NCBI GenBank assembly: GCA_025360865.1
Contig: JANYBG010000004.1
Coordinates: 1-34,708 of the forward strand
Source: Pseudomonadota bacterium
GTDB taxonomy: Bacteria > Pseudomonadota > Gammaproteobacteria > Steroidobacterales > Steroidobacteraceae
DNA: 34,708 nt
Reading direction: 5' to 3'
The notes beneath the pieces were generated by a model. The model was not told the origin of the DNA and made no database searches. It worked only from the letters and a program-made list of their open reading frames with translations. This document shows positions 24,055 to 32,227 of this stretch, piece by piece (positions within the stretch are counted from its first letter, which is position 1; every line of letters starts with the position of its first letter). The position numbers were made by a program, and so were the translations under genes.

Positions 24055-24432
24055 ATGCACCAGAGCCGCCTTTCCGGATTCATCATCGACTGCGAGACGG
24101 ACGACCTTGAAGGCGCGGCGGCCTTCTGGGGCAAGGCGCTCGGGCTTCGGGTCGAGGCCTCTAGCCAGGCCGGTGAGACCTTGTATCGCAGGCTCGAGGG
24201 TACGCCGCTGGACATCGAGGTGCAGAAGGTCGCCCACGAAAGCCGCGTGCACCTGGACATCGAGTCCACCGACGTCGAGGCCGAGGTGCGGCGCCTGGAG
24301 AAGCTCGGCGCCCGCCGTATCGGCGCGGTCCGCGACTGGCAGGTCATGGAAGCCCCGACCGGCCAGCGCTTCTGCGTCGTGCCGGCGCGGCGTGACCGCG
24401 AGGACCTCAAGGCCAACACCTGGGACGAATAG
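24055..24432 (+). CDS. VOC family (glyoxalase-like) protein
   Basis: A 125-residue vicinal-oxygen-chelate protein, with two beta-alpha-beta-beta-beta modules. The first module (SGFIIDCETDDLEGAAAFW) and second (HLDIESTDVEAEVRRLEKLG, near 62-81) follow the family pattern, and the end carries PTGQRFCVVP (about 101-110). Expected metal ligands are only partly evident, so enzyme activity is uncertain. Many such small VOC proteins are annotated as glyoxalases without proof. AGGA precedes the ATG by seven bases. The stop codon TAG is directly followed by the ppc ATG, so both are translated from one mRNA. Confidence 0.85.
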   Translation: MHQSRLSGFIIDCETDDLEGAAAFWGKALGLRVEASSQAGETLYRRLEGTPLDIEVQKVAHESRVHLDIESTDVEAEVRRLEKLGARRIGAVRDWQVMEAPTGQRFCVVPARRDREDLKANTWDE

Positions 24433-27165
24433 ATGCTCAACCGCGGCGACATCCACTTCCCGCTCAAGCACGAGCCGCTGCGCGATGACGTGCACGCCCT
24501 GGGCGCCCTCGTCGGGGAGGTGCTGCTCGAGCAGGGCGGCAAGGCGCTGTTCGAGCAGGTCGAGGCCGAACGCGTCGCGGCGATCCGCGGCCGCAACGGC
24601 GAGCCCGGAGCGCGCGCGCAGCTGGAGGCGCTGGTGCGCGGGCGGCCGCCGGCGCTCACCCGTGACCTGGTGCGCGCGTTCTCGACCTGGTTCCAGGCGG
24701 TCAATGTCGCCGAGAAGGTGCACCGCATCCGCAGGCGGCGCGACTACTTCCTCAAGGAGAGCCAGCGCTCGCAGCCCGGGGGCGTGGAGGATGCGATCGC
24801 GGCGCTCAAGGCGCGGGGGCTGACCGCCGCCCAGGTCATCGATCTGCTCGGCGGGCTGTCCATCGAGCCGGTATTCGCCCCGCACTCGACCGAGGCCAGC
24901 CGCCGGACCCTGCTGCGCAAGCAGCAGCGTATCGCGCAGCGGCTGCTCGAGCGCCTCGATCCCTCCCTCACCCCGCATGAGGCGGCGAGCATCTGGGACA
25001 ACGTGCGCATGGAGCTGACCACCGCCTGGCAGACCGAGGAGCTGCCGCGCGAGCGGCTCACCGTGGCGGACGAGCGCGAGCAGATCCTCTTCTACCTGCT
25101 GGAGATCCTCTATCGCGTGGTGCCGGCGTTCTACGAGGAGATCGCCCAGGCCCTGGAGAAGGTCTACGGCACGCGGCCCGGCACGATCCGCGTGCCCTCG
25201 ATCCTGCACTTCGGCTCCTGGGCCGGTGGCGACATGGACGGCAACCCGGACGTGCACGCCAAGACCATCCGCGACACGCTCGCGCGGCAGAATCGCGTGG
25301 TGGTGAACAACTATTTCACCGAGTGCCAGGAGCTCGCGCAGCGGCTCTCGCAGAGCGCCAGCCGCGTGTCAGTCGCCCCGGAGCTCACCAAGCGCATCGA
25401 GCAGTACGTGACGCTCCTGCCCGGCGCGCAGGCGATCACCCCGGCGCGCCACGACCGCATGCCTTACCGCGTCTTCCTCGCGCAGGTCGGCGAGCGCTTG
25501 CGCAGCGCCTACGAGGGGAGCGCGCGCGGCTACGATGGCGCGCGGCAGTTCCGCGACGACATAGCGCTCATCGCCAGCAGCCTCAAAGCCAACCGCGGCG
25601 CCAAGGCCGGGCTCTTCCACGTGGAGCGCCTGCTGCGCCGCATCGACACCTTCGGTTTCCACCTGGCGACGCTCGACGTGCGCCAGCCCGCCGAGGTGCT
25701 GCACCAGGTGCTGGCGCAGGGTCTGGGGGACCCGTCGTGGGCCACGCGCGCGCGCGGAGAGCGTCGCGATGCCCTCGCGGAGGCGCTCGAGAAGGACCGG
25801 GGCCCGGTGGTCGCGCTCGATGCCCTGGGCAAGCGCACGCTCGCGGTGTTCGAGGCGATCATGCAAGGGCGGCACCGCTACGGGACAAGTGCGATCGGTT
25901 ACTTCATCATCAGCGGGGCGAGCGCCGCGGATGACATGCTCGCCGCGCTGCTGCTCGCACGCTGGGCGGCCGCCTACGACAAGCGCACCGGGGAGGTGGC
26001 GCTGGACATCGCGCCGCAGTTCGAGACCGAGGAGTCCCTGCGCACCTGCGGCGCCACGATGCGCGAGCTGCTCGCCGACCCGCTGTACCGGCGCCACCTT
26101 GAAGCGCGCGGCCGCAGGCAATGCGTCCTCATTGGCTACTCGGACAGCAACAAGGAGGCCGGCGCCTGCGCCTCGCGCTTCCTGACCCACCAGGCGCAGG
26201 CGGAACTGGCGCGCGTGCTGGCCGAGGCCGGCGAGCAGCCCGTGCTGTTCCACGCCCGTGGCGGCAGCGCCGCGCGCGGCGGCGGTCGTATCGAGTCGAT
26301 CGTGCGGGCCGCCCCGCCCGGGGCGATCAACGGGGTGCTGCGCATCCGCGAGCAGGGCTCGACGGTCAAGCAGGGCTACGGACTTCGTCCCATCGCCATG
26401 CGCACCCTCGAGCGCGCCTTCAACGCGCTCGCGCTCGCCACCCTCGACACGCAGCGCGCGCCGGCGGCCACCGAGCCGCCCGCGCACCTGGAGATCGCGG
26501 CCCTGCTCGCCCGCGAGAGCCGCATGGCCTATCGCGAGCTCGTGGACACCTCCGCGCGGTTCGAGGAATTCTTCCGGACGGTCACGCCGATCGATGTGAT
26601 CGAGCGCATGCAGATCGGCTCGCGCTCGGCGCACCGCGCCACGCGCACCGGGCTTGCGGCCCTGCTGCCGGTGCCGTGGGTGTTCGCCTGGTCGCAGGCG
26701 CGCTTCATGCTGCCCGGCTGGTACGGCGCCGGGCGCGGGCTGTCGCTCGCGGTGAGGGAGTTCGGGCTCGCGCGCCTGCGCGCGGCGCACGGCGAGTGGT
26801 TCTTCCTCAGGAACCTCATCGACGATGTGGAGACAACGCTCGCGCGCGCCGACCTCGACATCGCCGCCTACTACGAGGCCCTCGATCCCGCGGCGCTGGG
26901 GGATTACCCGGCGCGCATCCGCGCCGAGTACCAGCTCGCCTGTGAGCAGGTACTGGCCATCAAGGACAGCGCGGCGCTGCTGGATTCGGATACGACGATG
27001 CAGCGCTCGATCCGACTGCGCAATCCCTACGTGGATCCCATGAATCTGATGCAGGTGGACCTTCTGCGCCGCTGGCGCGCCGGGGCGCGCGCGGACAACG
27101 ACCTGTTCGCCGCGCTGCTGGCAAGCGTGGGCGGGATCGCGGAAGGCCTGCAGAGCACCGGATGA
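24433..27165 (+). CDS. ppc: Phosphoenolpyruvate carboxylase
   Basis: A 910-residue PEPC of normal bacterial length that replenishes oxaloacetate from PEP and bicarbonate. Catalytic landmarks are present: His151 in FAPHSTEASRR (usual form FTAHPTE), GGDMDGNP (265-272, usually GGDRDGNP), GYSDSNKEAG (568-577, catalytic Lys), FHARGGSAARGGG (606-618, catalytic arginine loop) and RNPYVDPMNLMQVDLL near the end. The segment after the loop reads EQGSTVKQGYG instead of EQGEVIRFKYG-like, and the last residues are STG rather than the common NTG, whose Asn binds inhibitory aspartate in the E. coli enzyme. Activity is likely; allosteric control may differ. It begins directly after the VOC stop and overlaps the GNAT gene by four bases (ATGA). 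Confidence 0.93.
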   Translation: MLNRGDIHFPLKHEPLRDDVHALGALVGEVLLEQGGKALFEQVEAERVAAIRGRNGEPGARAQLEALVRGRPPALTRDLVRAFSTWFQAVNVAEKVHRIRRRRDYFLKESQRSQPGGVEDAIAALKARGLTAAQVIDLLGGLSIEPVFAPHSTEASRRTLLRKQQRIAQRLLERLDPSLTPHEAASIWDNVRMELTTAWQTEELPRERLTVADEREQILFYLLEILYRVVPAFYEEIAQALEKVYGTRPGTIRVPSILHFGSWAGGDMDGNPDVHAKTIRDTLARQNRVVVNNYFTECQELAQRLSQSASRVSVAPELTKRIEQYVTLLPGAQAITPARHDRMPYRVFLAQVGERLRSAYEGSARGYDGARQFRDDIALIASSLKANRGAKAGLFHVERLLRRIDTFGFHLATLDVRQPAEVLHQVLAQGLGDPSWATRARGERRDALAEALEKDRGPVVALDALGKRTLAVFEAIMQGRHRYGTSAIGYFIISGASAADDMLAALLLARWAAAYDKRTGEVALDIAPQFETEESLRTCGATMRELLADPLYRRHLEARGRRQCVLIGYSDSNKEAGACASRFLTHQAQAELARVLAEAGEQPVLFHARGGSAARGGGRIESIVRAAPPGAINGVLRIREQGSTVKQGYGLRPIAMRTLERAFNALALATLDTQRAPAATEPPAHLEIAALLARESRMAYRELVDTSARFEEFFRTVTPIDVIERMQIGSRSAHRATRTGLAALLPVPWVFAWSQARFMLPGWYGAGRGLSLAVREFGLARLRAAHGEWFFLRNLIDDVETTLARADLDIAAYYEALDPAALGDYPARIRAEYQLACEQVLAIKDSAALLDSDTTMQRSIRLRNPYVDPMNLMQVDLLRRWRAGARADNDLFAALLASVGGIAEGLQSTG

Positions 27166-27662
27166 GCCCCACCCCCGGGACGATCAGCATCCGGCCCGCC
27201 GGCGCGCACGAAATGGCGCTCGTGCTGGGCTTCATCCGCGAGCTCGCGGTCTATGAGCACCTCGAGCACGAGGTGGTGGCCACCGAGGCGGACCTCGCCG
27301 CGGCGCTCGCGGGACCCAAGCCGTACGCGGAAGTCGTGTTCGCCTGCGTGGAAGGGGTGCCCCTGGGGTTCGCGCTCTTCTTCCACAACTTCTCCACCTT
27401 CAGGGGCAAGCCCGGGATTTACCTCGAGGACCTGTTCGTGCGGCCCGAGGCGCGCGGCCGGGGCCTTGGCAGGCAACTGCTCGCCTGGCTCGCCCGCGCC
27501 GCGCTCGAGCGCGGCTGCGCGCGGCTGGATTGGGCGGTCCTTGACTGGAACGAGCCCTCGATCGGCTTCTACCTGGGACTGGGGGCGCGGCGCCTGGATG
27601 AGTGGACCACCTTCCGCCTCAGCGGGACCGCGCTGGACGAGCTGGCGGCGGCCGCGCGTTAG
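27162..27662 (+). CDS. GNAT family N-acetyltransferase (diamine acetyltransferase-like)
   Basis: A 166-residue GCN5-like acetyltransferase. The block [18 protein letters not shown] (73-90) is the hallmark of the spermidine/spermine or thialysine N-acetyltransferase subgroup; RGRGLG (98-103) is the acetyl-CoA pyrophosphate loop, and Tyr137 in IGFYLGLGA is the likely general acid. A polyamine or amino-acid-derived amine is the probable acceptor, by family inference. The ATG lies inside the ppc stop (ATGA), so it is coupled to ppc. It is the last gene of the operon and converges with the amidohydrolase gene. Confidence 0.88.
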   Translation: MSPTPGTISIRPAGAHEMALVLGFIRELAVYEHLEHEVVATEADLAAALAGPKPYAEVVFACVEGVPLGFALFFHNFSTFRGKPGIYLEDLFVRPEARGRGLGRQLLAWLARAALERGCARLDWAVLDWNEPSIGFYLGLGARRLDEWTTFRLSGTALDELAAAAR

Positions 27663-28965
27663 GCGCGTGCCCTACGGCGGGGGCCGGCGGAAGATGCGGC
27701 CGCCCTTCATGACGAACACCACGTGCTCGGTGGCGCATGTCGCGTGTCGGGTCTCCCTCGACCGCGATCACGTCCGCCAGCATGTTCGGGTGCAGGCCTC
27801 CCAACCGCGGCTGGCGCAGGATCTTCGCATCGGTCGCGGTGGCCGCGGTCAGGGCCTGCACCGGGGTCATCCCGTCGCGCACCATCCACACGAGCTCCCG
27901 GAAGTTGGTGCCGTGCGCGAACACCCCGACATCACTGCCGCAACCGATCGTGACGCCGCTCGCGAGCGCCGCGGTGAACGCGCCGGCGGCCTGCTTCATT
28001 CCCGCTGTGGGCTCAGCCGAACCGGCGCCGTAGTGATCGAAGTATTCGGCGTAGGCGGCCTCGGCCTCAAGCGTGGGCAGGTAGGCGACTCCACGCGTGG
28101 CCATGAGCCGGAAGATCTCCGGGGTTCCACCGTAGCCATGCTCGATCGTGTCCACGCCCGCCAGCACCGCGCGGCGCATGCCTTCCGCGGTCGCCGCATG
28201 CGCGGCCACCGGTCGGCCAGAGGAATGCGCGGTGTCCACCAGCGCCTTGAGCTCCTCGATCGAGAAAGTCGGCTGCTGCGTGCCCTCAGGTCCCCAGCGG
28301 TAGTCCGCGTACACCTTGATCCAGTCGGCGCCGCGGCCAGCCTGCTCGCGCGTCGCGGCGATCACCGCATCGACGCCACTGGCTTCCTGCGCTCCCTGGG
28401 GCGCGCAGCACACGTCCGGCCGCAGCCCGCGCGGCGCCGGACCGTAGCTGCCGGTGGCAACGATGGCGCGCGTCGCCACGAACAGGCGTGGGCCATCGAT
28501 GAGGCCGTCGTTGATGGCGCGTTTGAGCGAGACATCCGCGTAATCGGCGCCTTCGGTGCCAAGATCGCGCAGCGTGGTGAAGCCGGCCATGAGCGTCGCG
28601 CGCGCCTGCACGCCGGCGCGCAGCGTGCGGTAGGGCACCGCCTCCTTGAGCACCTGGTCGTTCCAGGGGGTCTCGTTGTAGGGGTGCAGGAGCAGATGCG
28701 AGTGCGCATCGATGAGCCCGGGCAGGAGCGTCGACCCCGGCAGATCGATCACCTCGCTTCCCGGCGGGATCGCCACGGTCGCCGCGGGGCCGACGGCTGC
28801 GATGCGCTCGCCATCGATCACGACCACCCAGCCGGCATGCGCCGGTTCCCCCGCGGTCCACACCTGAGCCGGGCGCAGCACCGTGGCCGCGAACGCGACC
28901 CTGCCGGCACCCAGCAGGAGGCATGCCAGAAGCAGGCCAGGGACACGGCACTTGCTCATTCTCAT
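27619..28965 (-). CDS. Secreted amidohydrolase family protein, frameshifted near the C-terminus
   Basis: A 448-residue reading frame with a signal peptide (about 1-27) and a metal-dependent TIM-barrel amidohydrolase domain. Metal-site residues are visible: HSH (88, 90), Lys217 in WIKVYAD, His256, His276 in IEHG and Asp345 in GCGSDVG. This arrangement is typical of imidazolonepropionase- or Xaa-Pro dipeptidase-like secreted members. At 27735 the frame shifts: the family-like ending ([15 protein letters not shown], stop at 27672) lies in the next frame, while the annotated frame runs on with a 38-residue Arg/Pro-rich tail into the GNAT gene. Loss of a GC dinucleotide from a GCGC run explains it. 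The barrel is intact, so some activity may remain, if the shift is real. Confidence 0.85.
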   Translation of the reverse strand: MRMSKCRVPGLLLACLLLGAGRVAFAATVLRPAQVWTAGEPAHAGWVVVIDGERIAAVGPAATVAIPPGSEVIDLPGSTLLPGLIDAHSHLLLHPYNETPWNDQVLKEAVPYRTLRAGVQARATLMAGFTTLRDLGTEGADYADVSLKRAINDGLIDGPRLFVATRAIVATGSYGPAPRGLRPDVCCAPQGAQEASGVDAVIAATREQAGRGADWIKVYADYRWGPEGTQQPTFSIEELKALVDTAHSSGRPVAAHAATAEGMRRAVLAGVDTIEHGYGGTPEIFRLMATRGVAYLPTLEAEAAYAEYFDHYGAGSAEPTAGMKQAAGAFTAALASGVTIGCGSDVGVFAHGTNFRELVWMVRDGMTPVQALTAATATDAKILRQPRLGGLHPNMLADVIAVEGDPTRDMRHRARGVRHEGRPHLPPAPAVGHAPNARPPPARPARSR

Positions 28966-28989
28966 GATTCACCCGCCGACACCCGGCCA

Positions 28990-28995
28990 AACCTA
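28990..28995 (-). promoter_or_regulatory. -10 box for the amidohydrolase gene
   Basis: TAGGTT on the minus strand, about 25 bases before the ATG at 28965, fits a TAnnnT core. Start codons ATG 28965 and ATG 28959 are both possible. Confidence 0.3.
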
Positions 28996-29047
28996 GCACG
29001 GCGCGGGCAAACGGGGCGGAGGGGAAAAGGGCTGGGCCGGGCGCGGC

Positions 29048-29407
29048 CTAGGAGCCCATGAGCACTGTGGTGTCGTAGCTCTCGAAGCCCTGGATGGCGC
29101 GGGCGTAGGCGTTGAAAACCAGTCGTTCGGCGATCTTGTCGGCGCGCGGCGCGAGCAGCATGCGCAGCACGACATCGTCGGCCGGTCGCGTGGCCTCTTC
29201 GGCCAGCAGCTGCTCGATGACACGGGTCAGGCGATGGTAGATCTCGTTGACGAAGCGCAGGTGGGCCGCGTCGTGCACCTGGTCGGCGCCGGGGCCGTAG
29301 GTGCCGCGGGCCTCCTCGGCGAGCTCGCGAAGGAACAGGTTCAGCAGCCGCGCCTTGTCGACCAGGCGCAGCTCCGCGTAGAACTGGATTTCTGAGTTGA
29401 GGTTCAC
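29048..29407 (-). CDS. Hypothetical helical protein at the end of the Exb/TonB-like operon
   Basis: A 119-residue soluble, mostly helical protein that I do not recognise. No signal peptide, membrane segment or cysteine is present. It starts with GTG at 29407 (MNLNSEIQFYAELRLVDKARLL) and is rich in Ala, Leu, Glu and Arg, with LRELAEEARGTYGPGADQVHDAAHLRFVNE in the middle, quoted here by region (about 26-56). It starts 27 bases after the TonB-like gene's stop and runs the same way, so co-transcription with the energised complex is likely. A cytosolic partner or regulator of that complex is the simplest guess. The ribosome-binding site is weak, and the start codon is uncertain. Confidence 0.65.
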   Translation of the reverse strand: MNLNSEIQFYAELRLVDKARLLNLFLRELAEEARGTYGPGADQVHDAAHLRFVNEIYHRLTRVIEQLLAEEATRPADDVVLRMLLAPRADKIAERLVFNAYARAIQGFESYDTTVLMGS

Positions 29408-29434
29408 AATCCCGGCCTGCTCATTACCTCAGCA

Positions 29435-30343
29435 CTATGCGGGGAAGAACTCAAGGGGCTTGGTCACCGTGATCGTATCCACATCCTTCGCCTCGAACTT
29501 GTAGCTACGCACCAGGGCCACGATCTTGCTCTCCAGCGCCGGGTCCTTCAGCTCGCTGGATATAACCCGGCAGGCCGTGACATCGCCCGCCGGGGTAATG
29601 GTCAGCTCAAGCACAAGCTTTCCCTGCAGCTCGGCGTTCTCGCGCTGCGCGCGGGCGTAGATGCTGTCGAGCCGCCCCTTGTTGCGGTCGAAGATCAGCT
29701 CGATCTCCTCGCGCGAGCGGGCGGCCCTGCCACCCCCGCCGCTGACGGCTGGCGCGCGCGAGTTAAGTCCCGACCTCGCGACCCCGGAGGTCACCGCGGT
29801 CGTGTCATGTCCGGTCAGCGAGCCCGCGCCGGTGCCAAAGCCGCGGCTGGTGTCCGCGGAGGTTATGCCGCCGCTTCCCACCCCGACCTTGGAGGTGATG
29901 AGCGAGCGTTCCGCGTGGGCATCGGCGCCCACGGCTCCCGAGAGGTTCTTCGCCTCCAGCGGCTTGGTGTCCATGATGTCGCGCAGGTCGGCCAGCTCGT
30001 CCTTCACCTGGTTCAGCTGCTTCTGAGCCTTCTCGTGCGCCTTCTGCTTCTGGTCGATCGGCGGGGCCACCGGGGTGATCACCTTCGGCTCGATCTTCGG
30101 CTTCTCCTGCACCTTGGGCGGCGGCGGCGGCGGCTTGGCCTGTTCCTCCAGCATCACCTTCGCCAGGCGCTGCGGGATGTCCGGGACCGTCGACACCTTC
30201 GGTTTCGGGAGCACGAGGAACAGGATGCTGAACAGGGCGAGGAGGATGAGGCCGACGCGCAGGATCTTGCGGAAGCGCGTGCTCGATTCCGGGTCGCCCT
30301 CCCAGGGCAGTTCAAATTCGCGGTAATAGGGTGCCAGCTGCAT
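29435..30343 (-). CDS. TonB-like protein with AgmX/PglI-type C-terminal domain
   Basis: A protein of about 302 residues built like TonB. A short cytosolic N-terminus is followed by one membrane anchor (about 27-45), a proline/lysine-rich stretch (PPPPPPKVQEKPKIEPK, about 70-86), a probable coiled coil (about 95-125), a Gly/Ser/Thr-rich linker and a C-terminal domain (about 210-302). The C-terminal domain has GKLVLELTITPAGDV and a late FEAKDVDTITVTKPLEFF, the pattern of AgmX/PglI and TonB C-terminal domains. It would reach from the inner membrane to partners in the periplasm or outer membrane. ATG 30343 is used; TTG 30352, overlapping the preceding stop, is an alternative. It follows the two ExbD genes directly. 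Confidence 0.82.
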   Translation of the reverse strand: MQLAPYYREFELPWEGDPESSTRFRKILRVGLILLALFSILFLVLPKPKVSTVPDIPQRLAKVMLEEQAKPPPPPPKVQEKPKIEPKVITPVAPPIDQKQKAHEKAQKQLNQVKDELADLRDIMDTKPLEAKNLSGAVGADAHAERSLITSKVGVGSGGITSADTSRGFGTGAGSLTGHDTTAVTSGVARSGLNSRAPAVSGGGGRAARSREEIELIFDRNKGRLDSIYARAQRENAELQGKLVLELTITPAGDVTACRVISSELKDPALESKIVALVRSYKFEAKDVDTITVTKPLEFFPA

Positions 30344-30348
30344 CGTGC

Positions 30349-30873
30349 TCAACCGGGCTTGAAGCCGGCGACGGCCACCGGTTTTTCCTTCTGGATGACC
30401 GCGAGCGAGATCTTGCCGTAGTCCGCGGCCGTGCAGGTGGCCATGACACGCTTCAGGACGTCGTAGGGAAGCACCTTGTCGGCCATGACCGTGATCTCAC
30501 GGTTGGCGAGGTCACGCTCGGTCATTTCCTTGCCGACCAGCAGGGGTCGCTTGAGGGCCGCGAGCAGCGGCCCGACGAGCGCGGTGTTGGACTTGCGGAT
30601 ATCGGCGAGCGAGGTGACGAACTCGCCCTGCACGAACAGGTCGGTCTTGGTGATCATCACCACGACGGACTCCTTCGGGGCGGTCTGCGCGATCGACTGC
30701 GGTATCTCGATGCCCTTGGCGTTCTGGATGACCTCGACCTCGGTCGAGTACACCAGGAGGAACGCCACCATCACCGAGAGGATGTCGATGAGGGGAATGA
30801 GGTTCAGCTGCGCGTCGGCCTTGTTGCGCATGTGGTGCTGCGCCATGCGGCGGGCGCGGGTCGAGGTGCTCAT
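30349..30873 (-). CDS. ExbD/TolR family protein, second copy
   Basis: A 174-residue single-pass inner-membrane protein. The membrane helix (about 25-44) contains Asp30 in LIPLIDILSVMVAFLL, matching the proton-carrying Asp of ExbD/TolR. The rest is a periplasmic domain. Its ATG overlaps the stop of the other ExbD gene (ATGA), implying coupled, balanced expression. The two ExbD copies differ clearly in sequence, so they are probably different subunits of a hetero-oligomer rather than recent duplicates, as with paired TolR homologues in gliding-motility motors. Confidence 0.9.
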   Translation of the reverse strand: MSTSTRARRMAQHHMRNKADAQLNLIPLIDILSVMVAFLLVYSTEVEVIQNAKGIEIPQSIAQTAPKESVVVMITKTDLFVQGEFVTSLADIRKSNTALVGPLLAALKRPLLVGKEMTERDLANREITVMADKVLPYDVLKRVMATCTAADYGKISLAVIQKEKPVAVAGFKPG

Positions 30874-31415
30874 GGGTGCGCTCCGGCGGCCGGCGCGCCT
30901 GCGGCCGCGGCATCGCCCATCGGCGCATCGCCCATGGAGATGTCAGGGAAAAGCTCGGCCTGGACGACGTCGGCGCCCTTGCCCTGCTCGAACACGCGCA
31001 CGTGGTCCATCACCTGCACGACCTGGTCGTAGGGGGTCTGCGGCTCGAGCAGGATCGTGGCCTCGGTCTTCTCGGGGAACTTGGCCTTCACCCGCTTGAG
31101 GTAATCGGTGAGCGTCTCGTAGTCGTGGCCCTTGGCGGTGTCGGGAATGCTGGCCAGCGGGCCTGAGTTGCGGTCCGAGACCACCAGCTGGTTCTGGCGC
31201 ACCATGATCTCCAGCACCAGGCCCGGCGGGGGCTCCTTGAACTCGGCCTGCGCGGCCGGCAGGTTCAGCTGCAGGATCACGGTGCGGGAGAACACCGCGG
31301 TCATGAGCAGGAACGTCACGAGCACCGTGAAGATGTCGATCATCGGCACCAGCAGCAACTCGGCCTGCTTGCGCGAGTGACGCTCGAGCTTGCGGGATTG
31401 GTACGAACGACGCAT
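30870..31415 (-). CDS. ExbD/TolR family protein, first copy
   Basis: A 181-residue ExbD-like protein with a basic N-terminus (RKLERHSRKQ), a membrane helix (about 21-42) holding Asp27 in VPMIDIFTVLVTFLLM, and a periplasmic domain. The C-terminal tail (about 158-181) is a low-complexity GDAPMGDAAAAGAPAAGA segment absent from the second copy. Together with the ExbB-like protein encoded 42 bases upstream it should form the proton channel stator that drives the TonB-like protein. Confidence 0.9.
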   Translation of the reverse strand: MRRSYQSRKLERHSRKQAELLLVPMIDIFTVLVTFLLMTAVFSRTVILQLNLPAAQAEFKEPPPGLVLEIMVRQNQLVVSDRNSGPLASIPDTAKGHDYETLTDYLKRVKAKFPEKTEATILLEPQTPYDQVVQVMDHVRVFEQGKGADVVQAELFPDISMGDAPMGDAAAAGAPAAGAHP

Positions 31416-31457
31416 GCGCGACCTTCAGTCCTTACAGAACGCTCAGAGGACCTGGGA

Positions 31458-32111
31458 TCAGGCCGCCGCGGTGGCGGGCGTCTGCCGCTCGGTGATGGCG
31501 TTCAGGAACTTGACCGAGGCCATCTCCAGGCTGTCGATCAGCTCCGTCGTCTTGGTCTGCAGGAACGCGTGGACGAACAGCAGCGGTACCGCCGTCATCA
31601 GGCCGAACGCGGTGCAGTTCATGGCCACCGAGATCGAGGCCGACAGCAGGTTGGCTTTCTCGGCCGGGTTGACCGTGGCCACCGCCTGGAACGCGCGGAT
31701 GAGGCCCATGACCGTTCCCAGCAGGCCGAGGAGCGTCGCGAGGTTGGCGAAGGTCGCCAGGTAGTGCGTGCGCTTCTCGAGGCGCGGCACGACTTCCATG
31801 AGGCTCTCCTCCATCGCCTTCTCGATGTCATCGCGACGCCGCGCGGACTGGATGCGCGCGAGGCCGTAGTTGAGGATGTGGCCGATGGCGGACTCCGACT
31901 TGGAAGTCGCCTGCGCCACCTGGCGGAAGTTGCCCTGGCCGAGCAACGGGACGATCTCATTCCACAGGGTGCGGTTACGCGCCGCGGTCACCGTGAGATA
32001 GATGTAACGCTCGATGGCGATCGCGAGACCGACCACGAACACGACGGCGATCGGGAACATGAATTCCCCGCCGCCCTGGAAGAAACGAACAATTGTGTTC
32101 CAGAAACCCAT
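31458..32111 (-). CDS. ExbB/TolQ/MotA family proton channel protein
   Basis: A 217-residue protein with three membrane helices (about 18-38, 118-140 and 160-182) and the ExbB core LLGLLGTVMGLI (127-138), followed by the polar NCTAFGLMTAVPLLF helix (165-179). It forms the pentameric channel around two ExbD helices in known complexes. ATG 32111 is supported by GGGAG seven bases upstream; the open frame to 32150 adds unconserved residues. A terminator-like hairpin separates it from the TPR genes upstream, so it probably heads its own transcript. Confidence 0.9.
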   Translation of the reverse strand: MGFWNTIVRFFQGGGEFMFPIAVVFVVGLAIAIERYIYLTVTAARNRTLWNEIVPLLGQGNFRQVAQATSKSESAIGHILNYGLARIQSARRRDDIEKAMEESLMEVVPRLEKRTHYLATFANLATLLGLLGTVMGLIRAFQAVATVNPAEKANLLSASISVAMNCTAFGLMTAVPLLFVHAFLQTKTTELIDSLEMASVKFLNAITERQTPATAAA

Positions 32112-32227
32112 CTGACACTCCCGCTCAAAAAGTTGGCCACACACGCCCAATTACTGTGGAAACTGAATGACATAAGCCCAAAAAGCTGCGACCCAGCTCT
32201 CAACCCTGATGCCGCGCCGCGGATATT
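32112..32227 (-). promoter_or_regulatory. AT-richer gap, likely promoter region of the exbB-exbD-exbD operon
   Basis: This 116-base gap is noticeably richer in A and T than its surroundings. After the hairpin, TTGGGC is followed about 18 bases later by an ACAGTAAT-like box. The match is weak, so I give the region rather than exact boxes. Confidence 0.35.
32176..32200 (-). terminator. Probable intrinsic terminator between the TPR genes and exbB
   Basis: On the minus strand AGCTG and CAGCT form a stem with a 5-base loop, extendable by two pairs, followed by TTTTTGGG. It lies about 30 bases after the stop of the small exported protein gene. The stem is short, so partial read-through is possible. 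Confidence 0.42.
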
